DNA of 5,333 nucleotides from Deltaproteobacteria bacterium (GTDB lineage: Bacteria; Desulfobacterota; Binatia; DP-6), in the NCBI GenBank assembly GCA_005879205.1, contig VBLD01000160.1, positions 1 to 5,333 on the forward strand, in the 5' to 3' direction. Both the position numbers and the translations under genes were made by a program. Shown here one piece after another: positions 4,985-5,333 of this stretch. The notes beneath the pieces were generated by a model. The model was not told where the DNA came from, searched no databases, and was given only the letters and a program-made list of their open reading frames with translations. How positions within the stretch are numbered: position 1 is the first letter of the stretch; the number at the start of each line of letters is the position of its first letter.

Positions 4985-5333
4985 AAGAGGTTGCCCAGCC
5001 CGAAGTCGAACGGCTGCTTGCGGTCGCAGCCGAGGTTCACGTCGAGACGGCCGCGGAACTTGACGTTGACGGTGACCGCGAAGCCGAGCGGCTGCCCGCG
5101 GGCGATGGAGGCGGCGGCGATGAAGGAGCCGCCGTCGCGGTGGGCCTGGATGGTGCCGAGGACGAAGGGATACTCGGGGTCGGGGGCGATGGCGGTGGAG
5201 GCGTCGTGGATCGCGACGCTCGGGCAGACGGCCGTGCCGCCGGCGCCGCACTTCCAGGTGACGCGCTGCCCGGGCACGAAGCCGGGTAGCGTCGTGTCGA
5301 TGCCGTTCTGATCGACGTCGACGACGTCCGTCG
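4981..5333 (-). CDS. Hypothetical protein, C-terminal 116 residues (5' end outside window)
   Basis: I do not recognise this gene. An open frame enters from the right edge and ends at TAG (complement of 4981-4983). Third codon positions are almost all G or C and the composition is balanced, which supports a real protein. The visible part begins with an acidic stretch, DVVDVDQNGIDTTLPG, then WKCGAGGTAVCPSVAIHDAS, then alternating hydrophobic segments suggesting beta-strands (FAVTVNVKFRGRLDVNLGC), and ends FDFGLGNLF. It has three cysteines and no membrane segment in the visible part. The DVDQNGID run faintly resembles a DxDxNG calcium loop, but this is too weak to call. The valine (GTG) at 5277 is an internal codon because the frame stays open upstream. 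It could be an exported beta-rich protein (guess). It converges on the formyltransferase with no gap. Confidence 0.7.
   Translation of the reverse strand, partial: TDVVDVDQNGIDTTLPGFVPGQRVTWKCGAGGTAVCPSVAIHDASTAIAPDPEYPFVLGTIQAHRDGGSFIAAASIARGQPLGFAVTVNVKFRGRLDVNLGCDRKQPFDFGLGNLF

Noticed and set aside
4975..4990. Search for an intrinsic terminator between the convergent genes.
   Set aside because: No hairpin with a T-run is present; the two stop codons overlap and leave no room.
4776..5063. Continuation of the formyltransferase start frame past the frameshift to a stop at 5063.
   Set aside because: The added sequence is Arg/Pro/Ser-rich noise and runs antisense into the convergent gene, while the expected C-terminal domain is found in the other frame up to 4984.

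Overview
The window is a very GC-rich, gene-dense piece of bacterial chromosome. Codons in the real genes end almost always in G or C. Nothing in it fixes the taxon. The gene types (ETF pair, IclR regulator, dienelactone-hydrolase-type enzyme, stand-alone ALDH1L1-like formyltransferase) would suit a soil, sediment or groundwater lineage of the former Deltaproteobacteria, Binatota or Rokubacteria kind, but that is only an impression.

Layout: four genes run leftwards from about 3192 to beyond position 1, in the order IclR-family regulator, etfB, etfA, and an AAG/MPG-type 3-methyladenine DNA glycosylase whose last residues lie outside the window. etfB-etfA are 2 bp apart, and the glycosylase start overlaps the etfA stop (GTGA). 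These three are therefore almost certainly co-transcribed and translationally coupled. The regulator is 69 bp upstream and may be in the same transcript; a weak extra promoter candidate lies in that gap. From about 3380 two genes run rightwards: a dienelactone-hydrolase-family enzyme and, 7 bp later, a formyltransferase like the N-terminal hydrolase domain of 10-formyltetrahydrofolate dehydrogenase. The formyltransferase is frameshifted at about 4761-4775, and its C-terminal domain continues in another frame to 4984. A convergent partial gene of unknown function enters from the right edge and stops at 4981. Its stop codon and that of the formyltransferase share one CTAG.

Working together: EtfA and EtfB form the FAD/AMP heterodimer that carries electrons from acyl-CoA-type dehydrogenases to the quinone pool. 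The IclR protein is the obvious candidate to control this operon and perhaps the divergent hydrolase. The 187-bp divergent region holds two face-to-face promoter candidates (TTGACT-N17-TAGCCT leftwards, TTCACA-N16-TATTCT rightwards) and several copies of an AAGACG motif.

I see no mobile element, CRISPR array, tRNA, rRNA or clear intrinsic terminator, and no gene-free stretch over 300 bp. I do not see a new multi-gene system. The most useful points are the formyltransferase lesion, which looks like a repeat-mediated deletion of about 25 nt, and the compact regulatory region.
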